Positions 1-8,557 of a DNA stretch of 64,000 bases are shown here, in pieces. Both the position numbers and the translations under genes were made by a program. The notes under the pieces are model-generated. The model searched no databases, was not told the origin of the DNA, and was given only the letters and a program-made list of their open reading frames with translations. The stretch is taken from positions 1-64,000 of the forward strand of contig CAYGSL010000009.1 of the NCBI GenBank assembly GCA_964352475.1. The letters run 5' to 3'. Positions within the stretch are counted from its first letter, which is position 1, and the number at the start of each line of letters is the position of its first letter. The DNA is from JAUIET01 sp964352475. GTDB lineage: Bacteria > Pseudomonadota > Gammaproteobacteria > Pseudomonadales > JAUIET01.

Positions 1-69
1 TGGAATAGGGCTAAAAATCTTTAAAATAAAGGCTTTGGGGATTGTATTGGACTTGGGTGGACTTGCTAA

Positions 70-145
70 TGGTGCCCAGGGGCGGAATCGAACCACCGAC
101 ACGAGGATTTTCAATCCACTGCTCTACCGACTGAGCTACCTGGGC
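70..145 (-). tRNA. tRNA-Phe (anticodon GAA)
   Basis: Read on the minus strand, this is a 76-nt cloverleaf: acceptor GCCCAGG pairing with CCTGGGC, D-arm AGCTCAGTCGG, anticodon stem GGATT/AATCC enclosing GAA, T-arm GGTTCGATTCC, and an encoded CCA end at 73-70. The anticodon GAA reads Phe codons UUC/UUU. It stands alone at the left edge; the next gene (a lipoprotein at 258) is also on the minus strand. No clear terminator is visible in the 69 bases downstream. Confidence 0.97.
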
Positions 146-257
146 GTTGCTTGATTGGGTGCGCACAGAGCTGTGCTTTGGCCCCCAAAAAAAGAGCGCG
201 TATTAAACCGTTTAGGTGGGGGGGAGTCAAGCCGCTGGGGCTTATGGCGAGTGGTAC

Positions 258-515
258 TTAGTCCGCCGCCACAATCAACATATCGCCACCCCGGCTCTGA
301 CACTCTGCGGTGCTGGCCACCACGCGCTGGCGTGGGGCGAGAAGGGTGGTATTGCCCATCTTTCTGACTTGGCTTGGCAATTCGCAGTTGGGTCTGTGCT
401 GGCGGTCGTAGGCGGTGCGCTCGCTTGGGTTTGAGCTGCAGGCGCTTAAGGTGGTGGCAACTATTAGTGCAGTCGCTGTGCTGAAAATGGTCTTCTGAGT
501 ACTGTTGCGTAACAT
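258..515 (-). CDS. Small putative lipoprotein, unknown function
   Basis: An 85-residue protein starting MLRNSTQKTIF, with a basic n-region, a hydrophobic stretch (about residues 9-24) and a lipobox LSAC, so it is probably exported and lipidated at that Cys. The mature part is about 60 residues, polar, with two further Cys residues that could form a disulfide. I chose the start at 515 because AGGGG lies 8 nt before the ATG; a start at 542 in the same frame has no ribosome binding site and would put extra polar residues ahead of the signal. It lies downstream of the mscS-type gene on the same strand, about 100 nt apart. I do not recognise a family. Confidence 0.6.
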   Translation of the reverse strand: MLRNSTQKTIFSTATALIVATTLSACSSNPSERTAYDRQHRPNCELPSQVRKMGNTTLLAPRQRVVASTAECQSRGGDMLIVAAD

Positions 516-617
516 GGTCGCGGCCCCTGAATCATTGGTCAAAAAATGATCTTATAATTTCAGGTTAGCGCTTGTGTGGTTAAAAAATGTACGTTTTCGG
601 TGAAAGTGTGCGCGGGT

Positions 618-1805
618 TCACGTTTCGGTGCTGGGCGCTTTGGGCATCTCCTTTATATACACATCGTGTTTGGAGTAGGGTATTTCTATGCCGGCTTGTT
701 CAAAGTCGCGGTAAATCTGCATCAATAGTTCGTGGGTGATCAGGCCGCGATCCTGGGGGTGGTCTATCCAGCACAGCAATTCAAAGTCCAGGCTGGATTC
801 GCCAAAGGCGCGCATTCTTACCCGGGGTTCGGGGTGGTTCATGGTTTTTGCGTGTTTGTCGCCAATGGCTTGCAGAATGGCGCAGACTTGCTCGGGGTTA
901 GAGCCGTAGGCGGCACCTACGGCGACGCGAATGCGCATGGCCTGGGCGTGGCCGCCGCTTTCGTTGACTATTTTGGCGTTGGCAATCACACCGTTCGGAA
1001 TGGTTATTTCCACGTCGTCGCGGGTTAGCAGGCGCGTGCTTCTAAGGCCTATGGCGCTGACTTTGCCGCGCTCGCCGGTGTCCAGGTTTATGTAGTCGCC
1101 AATTTTGTACGGGGCGTCGGCCACAATGAAAAAGCCTGAAAACAGGTTGGCCAGGGTGTCTTTGGCGGCAAAGCCCACCGCTATGCCCACAATACCGGCT
1201 GAGGCCAGCCAGCCTACCGGGTTTACGCCCCACACCATCAGCAGGGCGTAACTGCCAAACAGAATAATCAGCAGTTTGGCGCTTATGTCGAACATCGGTA
1301 CGGTGCGCGCTTCAATTAAATTGAACTTGCCCTGTCGGCCCAGTGCTTCCAGTGCCAGGCCGGCAATATTGAACAGGGCGCGCATCCAGCTGATAACAAT
1401 CAGCGAGAACAGAATATTGTTCAGGGTTACCGTGCCCATGGGCAGCTGAGCAACCTGAACGGCCAGCATCAGGCCGAAGCAAAATACCGTGGTAAAGACG
1501 GGGCGTTTTAGCTGGTCCAGAATCAGGTCGTCGGTGTCGCTATTGGTGAGATTGGCCAGTCGGTGCAACACCAGAAACAAGGTGCCGCGCACCAGTAGGG
1601 CGAGAAAATAAAACAGAGTGGCAATAATCAATGGGCCCAGCCAAGGGTTGCTGATAATCAATTCCCAGGCGGGCATTAAGGCTTGGGGTACCCAGCTGCT
1701 AACTTCGGGCAGCTGCTCAGCCAGCGATAACAGAGGCTCCTGGTTTGTGTCTTTTGCTGCCGCCGCGTTGTTTGATTTGGCTTGTATGGCCTGGCTGGGA
1801 ATCAT
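618..1805 (-). CDS. MscS-family small-conductance mechanosensitive ion channel
   Basis: A 395-residue inner-membrane protein. Hydrophobic segments lie near residues 55-80, 105-125, 130-150 and 175-195, followed by the pore-lining helix region with small residues (LASAGIVGIAVGFAAKDTLA) and then FSGFFIVADAPYKIGDYI, which marks the start of the MscS beta domain. The C-terminal alpha/beta domain ends in IPYSKHDVYIKE. The family opens under membrane tension and releases solutes during osmotic downshock. It is slightly longer than E. coli MscS (about 286 residues) because of an N-terminal extension with one more predicted helix. It follows yggX by 22 nt and is probably co-transcribed with it. Confidence 0.93.
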   Translation of the reverse strand: MIPSQAIQAKSNNAAAAKDTNQEPLLSLAEQLPEVSSWVPQALMPAWELIISNPWLGPLIIATLFYFLALLVRGTLFLVLHRLANLTNSDTDDLILDQLKRPVFTTVFCFGLMLAVQVAQLPMGTVTLNNILFSLIVISWMRALFNIAGLALEALGRQGKFNLIEARTVPMFDISAKLLIILFGSYALLMVWGVNPVGWLASAGIVGIAVGFAAKDTLANLFSGFFIVADAPYKIGDYINLDTGERGKVSAIGLRSTRLLTRDDVEITIPNGVIANAKIVNESGGHAQAMRIRVAVGAAYGSNPEQVCAILQAIGDKHAKTMNHPEPRVRMRAFGESSLDFELLCWIDHPQDRGLITHELLMQIYRDFEQAGIEIPYSKHDVYIKEMPKAPSTET

Positions 1806-1827
1806 TGCTTATGGCCGTTTATTCTTC

Positions 1828-2100
1828 TTATTTGTCAGGCGGCACATAACCTTCGGCCTGTGCGACTTCTTCGTTGGCCATAAATTTGTCGCGTTCTTCC
1901 GCCAGGAAGGCGCGAGAGCCTGGCTCCATCATGTTGAGGTGCCGCTCGTTAATCAGCATGGTTTGATGAGCCTGCCACTCGTCCCAGGCTTTGGCAGAGT
2001 AATTGTCGTACAAGTCTTGACCTTTCGGGCCCGGGAATGGTGGCTTTTCCAGTGCGGGCAGTTCTTGCTGATATTTTTTACAGAAAACGGTTCGGCTCAT
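1828..2100 (-). CDS. yggX: YggX, Fe(2+)-trafficking / oxidative damage protection protein
   Basis: A 90-residue cytoplasmic protein matching YggX over its whole length: MSRTVFCKKYQ at the start with the conserved Cys7, PPFPGPKGQDLYDN, and the acidic helix AWDEWQAHQTMLINE. The family protects FeS proteins, including MutY, from oxidative damage. The frame stays open upstream to 2196, but the family begins at MSRTV, so the start is 2100. In many gammaproteobacteria yggX directly follows mutY; here an amidohydrolase gene sits between them, 52 nt upstream of this start. Confidence 0.95.
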   Translation of the reverse strand: MSRTVFCKKYQQELPALEKPPFPGPKGQDLYDNYSAKAWDEWQAHQTMLINERHLNMMEPGSRAFLAEERDKFMANEEVAQAEGYVPPDK

Positions 2101-2152
2101 GCCTTGTTTATACCAGAGCAGGGGTGTTGGGGCCAGTGGCTTCTTATTTAGT

Positions 2153-3892
2153 CTATTGCAAATCGGCATAGCGACCGTGAACAGGTTTACCACCAAACAG
2201 TGTTAACACTACTTTGGTGTCGGAAATGTCTTTCGGGTCTATTTCGAACAGCAGTTGGTCAAGCACAATCAAGTCAGCGTGTTTGCCTACTTCTATTGTT
2301 CCGGTTTCCTGCTCGTGATGGTTCACAAAAGCGGCATTGATGGTAAACGCCTCAAGCGCGGTAGGCAGGTCTACACTTTGCAGGGGGTTTAGTGCCTCAT
2401 CCGAACCATTATTGGCATCTTTACGGGTTATGGCCGTTTCAATTTGTGGGAAGGGATTTGCGGTAGACACTGACCAGTCGCTGCCAAAAGCAACGGTACC
2501 ACCGGTTTCTTGCACCGCACGTATGGGATACATCCACTCGCTGCGTTGCTCGCCAATAAATGGAATGGTTAGTTCGGTTACGTATTCGTCGGGGTAAGCC
2601 CACAAGGGCTGGAAGTTGGCGATAACTTTCAATTCGGCAAACCTTGGTACGTCGTTCGGGTGAATGAGTTGCAGATGGGATATGTGGTGGCGATTACCTA
2701 ATTGGCCATTGGTTGCAAGCGCCGTTTCAACAGCGTCCAGGCTTTGGCGAATGGCGCCGTCGCCAATGGCGTGAAAATGCACCTGGAAGCCATTGGCGTC
2801 AAGCAGGCTTACAACGCGTTTTAGTGTCTCGGGCTCCAGCATGGGAATGCCACGCGTTTCTTCAGGCAACAGGTAGGGTTCCAGCATGGCGGCCGTGTAG
2901 TTTTCCATCACGCCGTCTTGCATTATTTTTACTGTACGCGCTCTTAGCAAGGGGTGGTCACTGAATTGATCGCGCAGTTTGAGCAGCTCGGCTATCTGTT
3001 CTTCACCGCGCTCGCGGTCCCACCACAACGACCCTACAACGCGCAGGCTAAGCTGCTCGCGCTCAATCAATGTCCGATAGGCTTGCAATTCATCAGTTTG
3101 TACAGCGGCGTCTTGAACGGCGGTAATGCCAAAGCCGTTTAATAAATCAACGCTGTATCGCAGCCCTTGCAGGCGTGCCTCGGTCGAGGTGGGCGGCACG
3201 TGCGCCGTCACAAGATTCATGGCCCCTTCCTGCAGGCTGCCGATCGGCTGGCCTGTTTGTGGGTGGCGGTCAATTCGACCATCCCCCGGGTCTGGTGTGT
3301 TTGAATCAATGCCGGCAATTTTCAGTGCCAAGCTGTTTGCCCAGCCGGTGTGGCCGTCGGCAGAGCTTAGGTATACGGGGCGATCTGGCACCAGTTCGTC
3401 CAGAATTTCCCGGCTGGGCGCAGCACCCGGGCCAAACACTGACATAGACCAGCCACCACCGAGTATCCATTCCAGTTCGGGATTGGCCGCCGCATATTCA
3501 GCTATCTTTGCTCGATAGCCGCCTAAATTTCCAATGTCATTCAGGTCACACGCCGAGGCTTCGATGCCGGCGCTAATGGGGTGAATATGGCTGTCTTGAA
3601 AGGCCGGCATCATCATGCGACCGCGCAAATCAATAACCTCCGTTTGCTCTCCGGCGTATTTCCGAGCGGCCTCGTTACTGCCTACAAAGACTATTTTGCC
3701 ATCCTTTATCGCCACGGCTTCGGCCCAACTGCGCCTCGCGTCAAGCGTGTATATTTTGCCGTTATTGAATAAGGTGTCAGCCGGCTCTGTCAGCGACGGG
3801 GCGGGTGGTTTTTGGCACGCAACGAGGGTCAGCACCACTGTTATTGCCAGCAGGGGGATGAGTATTTCTACCTTGGTTCGCAATTCAGACAT
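2153..3892 (-). CDS. Lipoprotein amidohydrolase (YtcJ-like, amidohydrolase 3 family)
   Basis: A 579-residue metal-dependent hydrolase. A signal peptide ends in a lipobox LVAC near residue 26, so it is probably anchored in the envelope. The amidohydrolase barrel follows: LFNNGKIYTLD, the metal motif QDSHIHP near residue 100, a further HFHAIGDGA, and a late FGSDWSVSTANPFPQ. The C-terminus IEVGKHADLIVLDQ is the usual closing strand of the composite beta domain. The YtcJ family hydrolyses C-N bonds in varied amides and heterocycles, so the substrate cannot be read. The start has a strong AGGAGG 8 nt before the ATG. It splits the usual mutY-yggX pair, 28 nt after mutY. Confidence 0.9.
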   Translation of the reverse strand: MSELRTKVEILIPLLAITVVLTLVACQKPPAPSLTEPADTLFNNGKIYTLDARRSWAEAVAIKDGKIVFVGSNEAARKYAGEQTEVIDLRGRMMMPAFQDSHIHPISAGIEASACDLNDIGNLGGYRAKIAEYAAANPELEWILGGGWSMSVFGPGAAPSREILDELVPDRPVYLSSADGHTGWANSLALKIAGIDSNTPDPGDGRIDRHPQTGQPIGSLQEGAMNLVTAHVPPTSTEARLQGLRYSVDLLNGFGITAVQDAAVQTDELQAYRTLIEREQLSLRVVGSLWWDRERGEEQIAELLKLRDQFSDHPLLRARTVKIMQDGVMENYTAAMLEPYLLPEETRGIPMLEPETLKRVVSLLDANGFQVHFHAIGDGAIRQSLDAVETALATNGQLGNRHHISHLQLIHPNDVPRFAELKVIANFQPLWAYPDEYVTELTIPFIGEQRSEWMYPIRAVQETGGTVAFGSDWSVSTANPFPQIETAITRKDANNGSDEALNPLQSVDLPTALEAFTINAAFVNHHEQETGTIEVGKHADLIVLDQLLFEIDPKDISDTKVVLTLFGGKPVHGRYADLQ

Positions 3893-3920
3893 GCTTGATT
3901 CCTCCTGGTGCAGCTTGCGG

Positions 3921-4997
3921 CTATTGTCGCTCGCTAAGCTCTTGTAACAATCGTTTCACGGGGGCAGCTAACCCCAGCGTGGCAGGTTGCAGAGGGTTAT
4001 ACCACGTACGCTTATTGGCTTCCTCTACCTTGTTAGGTGCTGCAATAACATCTATTAGCATCGGGTGAATATCCAGGTGGTAATGACTGAATGTATGGCG
4101 CAGTTCGGCCAGTGCTTGCTGGTTTGTTACGGTCAACTGTTGTTCGCGGCAATGGGTTTCTGTGTCTGCATCCAGATCCAACTCGGGTAAGCTCCAAAGG
4201 CCGCCCCAAATACCGCTTGACGGGCGCTTGTATAAGCAGATTTCACCGGCCGGGTTTCTCAGCAACAGCATGCGTACTTGTTTTACTGGCTTTTCTTTCT
4301 TTAGCTTGCCCTGTGGGTAAGCGCTTACTTCGTCATTTGCGTAGGCCTGGCAGTTGCTTTGCACCGGGCAGTCTTCGCAGCGTGGTTTGCTGCGAGTGCA
4401 CAGTGTTGCACCTAAATCCATGATGGCCTGCGTGTAGTCAGCGGCGCGTTGGGCAGGTGTCATGGCCTCGGCCAGCGCCCATAGTTGTTTGGCCACGGCT
4501 GTGTGCCCGTACCATCCGGGTACGCAGTGCAAGCGGGCCAATACGCGTTTTACGTTGCCATCCAGTATGACCGCGCGCTGGTTTTTTGAGATGGCGTGTA
4601 TAGCAGCGGCGGTGCTTCGGCCAATGCCTGGCAGGGTTTCAAGTTCCTCAACGCTGGTTGGGAATTCGCCGGCCCACTCGCTGCACACCACTTTCGCGGT
4701 TGTATGCAAATTGCGCGCGCGGGCGTAATAGCCAAGTCCGGTCCACTGGTGCAGCACCTCATCTTCATGGGCATTGGCCAAATCCTGCACAGTTGGGAAG
4801 CTGGCCATAAAGCGCTGGTAATAAGGGATTACCGTGGCCACCTGGGTTTGCTGCAACATGATTTCACTGACCCACACGCGGTAGGCGGTGGTGTTGTGTT
4901 GCCAGGGCAGGTCTTTGCGACCGTGCTGGTCAAACCAGCGAAGAATGGCCTCGCCGGATTTTTCTGCCCTGGTTTGAGTTTGGTTTGCTTTGCTCAG
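3921..4997 (-). CDS. mutY: MutY, A/G-specific adenine glycosylase (non-standard start)
   Basis: Removes adenine mispaired with 8-oxoguanine. Visible are the helix-hairpin-helix segment LETLPGIGRSTAAAI, the catalytic Asp in IMDLGATLCTRSKPRCEDCP, the 4Fe-4S cysteines of that region, and a C-terminal NUDIX-like 8-oxoG recognition domain. The first usable start codon is GTG at 4877, but it would cut off about 40 residues, including the conserved block ILRWFDQHGRKDLPWQ, which reads on in frame upstream. Between the in-frame TGA near 5008 and that block there is no ATG, GTG or TTG. A CTG at 4997, overlapping the asmA stop, gives 358 residues, close to the usual 350, so I place the start there. Translation is probably coupled to asmA. 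Confidence 0.88.
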   Translation of the reverse strand: MSKANQTQTRAEKSGEAILRWFDQHGRKDLPWQHNTTAYRVWVSEIMLQQTQVATVIPYYQRFMASFPTVQDLANAHEDEVLHQWTGLGYYARARNLHTTAKVVCSEWAGEFPTSVEELETLPGIGRSTAAAIHAISKNQRAVILDGNVKRVLARLHCVPGWYGHTAVAKQLWALAEAMTPAQRAADYTQAIMDLGATLCTRSKPRCEDCPVQSNCQAYANDEVSAYPQGKLKKEKPVKQVRMLLLRNPAGEICLYKRPSSGIWGGLWSLPELDLDADTETHCREQQLTVTNQQALAELRHTFSHYHLDIHPMLIDVIAAPNKVEEANKRTWYNPLQPATLGLAAPVKRLLQELSERQ

Positions 4998-7162
4998 AAC
5001 AGCTTCTCAAACAGCTTTTTCTTCAGCTGGTCTTCGGCGCTTTCTTCTTTGGCTTCGCCCTCTTCACCTTCTTTTTTCTTGCCAAACAGTTTTTCAGCCA
5101 GCTTGGATTTTGCTTCGGCTTTTAATAATTGGCCGGCTACTTTGGTGAGGCCTTTGGTGTCTATGCCGCACAGGTCGCCCGGGTCTGCATCCAGTGAGCC
5201 TTTGCAACGCATGGGCCAGCCTATGCCGCGGTATTTCTCGTTAATGGCACAGGCTGATTTCTCGCCTTCTTCGGTAGGCTCGGCAAGGTCGCCGCTGATG
5301 TTTAGCGCAACCTGGTAATCCACCTGCTCTGCGTTAAGGTCTATTACGCCGTTGCCGGCAATGCGCATATTGTCCAGAGTGGCGGCCAGGTCGTCGTTTC
5401 GGCCAACGCCATTAACGAAGTTAAACGTGCCACCCAGTTTTTCGAAGGTGGTGGTGGCCGGCCAATCCTTGTCATCCGGGAAGGGTTTTTGCCGCACCTG
5501 CGCAATGGCCTGGCAGGCTAGTTTGTCGGCATTCAGGTTGGTCAGAATGGCGTTGTCTATGCCGAAGGTTACCGGGCCGTTCAGATTGCTTTGAAATGCA
5601 GAGGTGCTGTTGCCTTTGGTGGTTAGTTTTGCGTCAAAGCGGGCCACGCCGGAAATGGTGTCCATTTCCGCAAAATCAGTCATCAATGGTTTCAGCTGCA
5701 CATTGGCCAGCTTGGCGTTGATGCTGGTGGTGGGTGTGTCTTTGCGCGCATCCACGGTGGCGTTCATGGTCATATTGCCCTCGTAAAGATTGGCGCTGAG
5801 ATTTTTCAGTTTAATCAGGCCTTTGTTGCCGTTGGCGTTCATCTCAAGGTCAGTGATGTTCATGCCGCCTGCAACAATCTCCTTAAAGCCGAATTCAGCG
5901 CTGAACAATAAATCGCGCAGTGCCGCTAATGGCAGCAGGGCGGCGTTGGGTTGGTCGTCTGGCACGCTGGCGTCTGCTTCTGCCGGGGCAGAGTAGTCAT
6001 CAATATTGATTTTATCGCCGCGCAGTACAAACACATACTCGCTGGTGTCGAGGTTTTTGATGCCCATGCGGCCGGTCATTTGGGTGCTGTCTAAGGTGAC
6101 GTTAACCGGGTTTAGCAGAAAGCTGTTGGCCGGGCCGTTTAGGGTGCCGTTAAAGCTGATGCTGCTCATGGCGGTGTCGCTGGCGTATTGCGTGGTTTGC
6201 ATACCTAGTGCGGTCATCAGTTTGTTTAGATCAAACTCGGCTACTGATACCTTGCCAGCAAAGCTTGGCTTGCCGCTCAAGCCGCTGGCGTCAACTTGCA
6301 TGTCGGCATTCAACACGCCGGCCAGTGCCAGCTTTAATTTCTCAAGTTTGGCGCTGCTGTTTTCGCCGTTGTATTGGCCTGAGCTGCTTACGTTCAGGCT
6401 CACTTTCTTGTTGTTAAACGGCGCACCGTCCAAGAGGAAGTCGGCGTTCAGGTCTTTGAAGGTAAACAGCTGATTCGCCACGTCGGCGCTTAAACGGGTT
6501 TTAATGGTAGACGCACTGGTCAGCGCAGGGTCGCTTAAGGTCACGTTAAAGCTGATATCCACTGGGAACTCGTCGCCGTCGGCGCTGATGTCGGTGCTTT
6601 CAAAGTTGAAGTCTTCCAGCAGGTAGTTGGTATTTTCCTGGTCGTTGCGAAAGGTAACGGCCGAGTCCTGTATGGCAATGCGGGCAATATCTACTGCAAG
6701 CGGGCCAGCAGTAACGCCGGAGTCGGTGTCTTCAGCTACGGCCTGGTCGCCGGCTTTTGCTTCGGGGAAAACTTGCTCCCAGTTATTTACACCACTACTG
6801 TTGGTGTACATGTTCAGATTGAGGCCGCTGATGGTCAGGCCGTCGGCCTCTACGGCCATGCGCAGTAAGGGCAGCAGCTTCACACCCAGCTGAACCGCAT
6901 CTACTGATGCAAACGGCTTGTCTTTGTCTTCGGGCAGCGCGTACGTTACCTGGTTTAGCCCAACGCCAATGCTTGGAAACACCGACCAGTTCAGCTCGCC
7001 GTCAATGGTGAGCGAGCCACGGGTGTTTTTTTCCACCACTTCAATCAGCTGGGGTTTGAATTCATTGGGGTCAATCACAATACTGGCCACCAGCCCGATC
7101 AATACCGGCACCAGCACAATAAGCAGAACGCCTATCAGCAACCATTTAATTAGCGATTTCAT
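4994..7162 (-). CDS. AsmA-family envelope protein
   Basis: A 722-residue protein with one N-terminal transmembrane helix (MKSLIKWLLIGVLLIVLVPV) followed by a long periplasmic beta-rich part with the AsmA features IDPNEFKPQLIEVVEK and LTIDGELNWSVFPSIGV. AsmA-type proteins are thought to span the periplasm and influence lipid supply to the outer membrane. The C-terminus is a charged Lys/Glu-rich tail (about residues 690-722). The start at ATG 7162 places the membrane helix at the N-terminus; a GTG at 7186 is also in frame but has no better ribosome site. It is first in a minus-strand group and overlaps mutY by 4 nt. The asmA-mutY-yggX order is shared with pseudomonads. Confidence 0.88.
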   Translation of the reverse strand: MKSLIKWLLIGVLLIVLVPVLIGLVASIVIDPNEFKPQLIEVVEKNTRGSLTIDGELNWSVFPSIGVGLNQVTYALPEDKDKPFASVDAVQLGVKLLPLLRMAVEADGLTISGLNLNMYTNSSGVNNWEQVFPEAKAGDQAVAEDTDSGVTAGPLAVDIARIAIQDSAVTFRNDQENTNYLLEDFNFESTDISADGDEFPVDISFNVTLSDPALTSASTIKTRLSADVANQLFTFKDLNADFLLDGAPFNNKKVSLNVSSSGQYNGENSSAKLEKLKLALAGVLNADMQVDASGLSGKPSFAGKVSVAEFDLNKLMTALGMQTTQYASDTAMSSISFNGTLNGPANSFLLNPVNVTLDSTQMTGRMGIKNLDTSEYVFVLRGDKINIDDYSAPAEADASVPDDQPNAALLPLAALRDLLFSAEFGFKEIVAGGMNITDLEMNANGNKGLIKLKNLSANLYEGNMTMNATVDARKDTPTTSINAKLANVQLKPLMTDFAEMDTISGVARFDAKLTTKGNSTSAFQSNLNGPVTFGIDNAILTNLNADKLACQAIAQVRQKPFPDDKDWPATTTFEKLGGTFNFVNGVGRNDDLAATLDNMRIAGNGVIDLNAEQVDYQVALNISGDLAEPTEEGEKSACAINEKYRGIGWPMRCKGSLDADPGDLCGIDTKGLTKVAGQLLKAEAKSKLAEKLFGKKKEGEEGEAKEESAEDQLKKKLFEKLF

Positions 7163-7266
7163 TGCAAAGACTCGGTAGTAACTCACTATTGGGCGCTAAA
7201 AATAGCATAATTGCCGCAGTTTCGTCGCGACCGCAAAAGTTAAATGATGTGTCGGGCGAATTTCTC

Positions 7267-7272
7267 TATAAT
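7267..7272 (+). promoter_or_regulatory. Likely -10 box of the hisBHAF promoter
   Basis: A perfect TATAAT 30 nt before the hisB start codon. The sequence 17 nt upstream (near ATGATG) matches the -35 consensus at only about 3 of 6 positions. The call rests on the -10 and its place in the divergent asmA-hisB gap. Confidence 0.45.
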
Positions 7273-7302
7273 CCGCGCTCTTTTGATTGATTCGGAACCC
7301 TC

Positions 7303-7896
7303 ATGGCCGCGCGCACATCCTCCGTTACCCGCGACACGCTGGAAACCCAGATCAGTGTTGAACTGAATCTTGATGGCACAGGATATGGCGAATTTGCCAC
7401 CGGTGTGCCTTTCCTGGAACACATGATGGACCAGATTGCCCGCCACGGCATGATTGACCTGAAGGTAAGCGCCAAAGGCGACAATCACATAGACGACCAC
7501 CACACGGTTGAAGACATTGGTATCACTATTGGTCAGGCTGTGGCCAAGGCGGTTGGCGACAAAAAAGGGCTTACCCGCTACGGGCATGCCTATGTGCCAT
7601 TGGATGAAGCCTTGTCCCGGGTGGTGATTGACTTCTCTGGCCGGCCCGGGCTTGAGTACCACGTGGAATACACCCGCGCGCAAATCGGCGAGTTTGACGT
7701 GGATTTGTTTCGTGAGTTTTTTCAAGGCTTTGTGAACCACGCCAATGTAACCCTGCATGTAGACAACTTGCGCGGTGTGAATAGCCATCATCAGGCGGAA
7801 ACCATTTTTAAAGCGTTTGGCCGGGCCTTGCGCATGGCGCTGACCGCTGACGAACGCTTGGGCGGGCAAACGCCTTCCACTAAAGGCGTTTTGTAA
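7303..7896 (+). CDS. hisB: HisB, imidazoleglycerol-phosphate dehydratase
   Basis: Catalyses step six of histidine synthesis: imidazole glycerol phosphate to imidazole acetol phosphate. At 197 residues it is the monofunctional form, without the histidinol-phosphatase domain of enteric HisB. The Mn-binding His clusters are visible: FLEHMMDQIARHGMIDL, DDHHTVEDIGI, and the second-half equivalents FFQGFVNHANVTLHVD and NSHHQAETIFKAFGRAL. The start ATG follows GGAA. First gene of a tight hisB-hisH-hisA-hisF operon, 7 nt before hisH. Confidence 0.98.
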   Translation: MAARTSSVTRDTLETQISVELNLDGTGYGEFATGVPFLEHMMDQIARHGMIDLKVSAKGDNHIDDHHTVEDIGITIGQAVAKAVGDKKGLTRYGHAYVPLDEALSRVVIDFSGRPGLEYHVEYTRAQIGEFDVDLFREFFQGFVNHANVTLHVDNLRGVNSHHQAETIFKAFGRALRMALTADERLGGQTPSTKGVL

Positions 7897-7903
7897 GCTC
7901 GCT

Positions 7904-8557
7904 ATGCCTGCTGCCATCTCTTCGCTAGCCGTTATGGATTACGGCATGGGTAATTTGCGCTCGGTGGCGAATGCTGTGCGTAAAGTAGCGCCCGATGTTG
8001 AAGTGATTGTAAGCAGCAAGCCCGAAGACATACTGGCCGCCGACCGGGTGATTTTTCCGGGAGTGGGCGCTATTCGTGATTGCATGGCCGAAATTCTGGC
8101 GGCCGGCTTTGATGAGGTGGTGGCTGAGGTCAGTCAAACCAAACCCATGCTGGCGATTTGTGTGGGCATGCAGGCCTTGCTTAGCCACAGCGCAGAAAAT
8201 AATGGTGTTGACTGCCTGGGTCTTTTTGCGGGTGACGTGAAGTTGTTTCCAGGTGGTGAAGACGAGCAAGGTGCTGCGTTAAAAGTGCCGCACATGGGTT
8301 GGAACACGGTTGAGCAAACCAATGCGCACCCCCTGTGGGAAGGTATTGAAAACGGCACGCGGTTTTACTTTGTGCACAGCTTTTATGTAATGCCGGAAGA
8401 TGAAACCCTGTTAGCCGGTACCAGTAACTATGGTGTGCCGTTTGCGGCGGCACTGGCGAAAGACAATGTGTTTGCCACACAGTTTCACCCGGAGAAAAGC
8501 CACACCAGCGGTTTGCAGTTATTAAGTAATTTTGTGAAGTGGAGCGGCGAATGCTGA
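7904..8557 (+). CDS. hisH: HisH, imidazole glycerol phosphate synthase glutaminase subunit
   Basis: Glutamine amidotransferase that delivers ammonia to HisF. The class I triad is present: nucleophile Cys in LAICVGMQALL, and His/Glu in TQFHPEKSHTSG. The N-terminal MDYGMGNLRSV and the oxyanion region FPGVGAI are typical. At 217 residues it is of normal length. The first residues MPAAISSL are longer than in many homologues, so translation could also begin at the in-frame ATG of MDYGMGN. It overlaps the hisA start by 7 nt, which suggests coupled translation of the two. Confidence 0.97.
   Translation: MPAAISSLAVMDYGMGNLRSVANAVRKVAPDVEVIVSSKPEDILAADRVIFPGVGAIRDCMAEILAAGFDEVVAEVSQTKPMLAICVGMQALLSHSAENNGVDCLGLFAGDVKLFPGGEDEQGAALKVPHMGWNTVEQTNAHPLWEGIENGTRFYFVHSFYVMPEDETLLAGTSNYGVPFAAALAKDNVFATQFHPEKSHTSGLQLLSNFVKWSGEC

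Noticed and set aside
163..176. GCACAGAGCTGTGC palindrome upstream of tRNA-Phe
   Set aside because: Six-base arms without a T run or known factor consensus; could arise by chance.
1618..2151. 177-residue plus-strand frame opposite mscS and yggX
   Set aside because: Antisense to two recognised genes.
4596..5318. 240-residue plus-strand frame across mutY and asmA
   Set aside because: Antisense to two recognised genes; the Ser/Phe-rich composition is typical of a shadow.
7240..7917. 225-residue minus-strand frame opposite hisB
   Set aside because: It covers hisB exactly on the other strand, and hisB is certain by homology.
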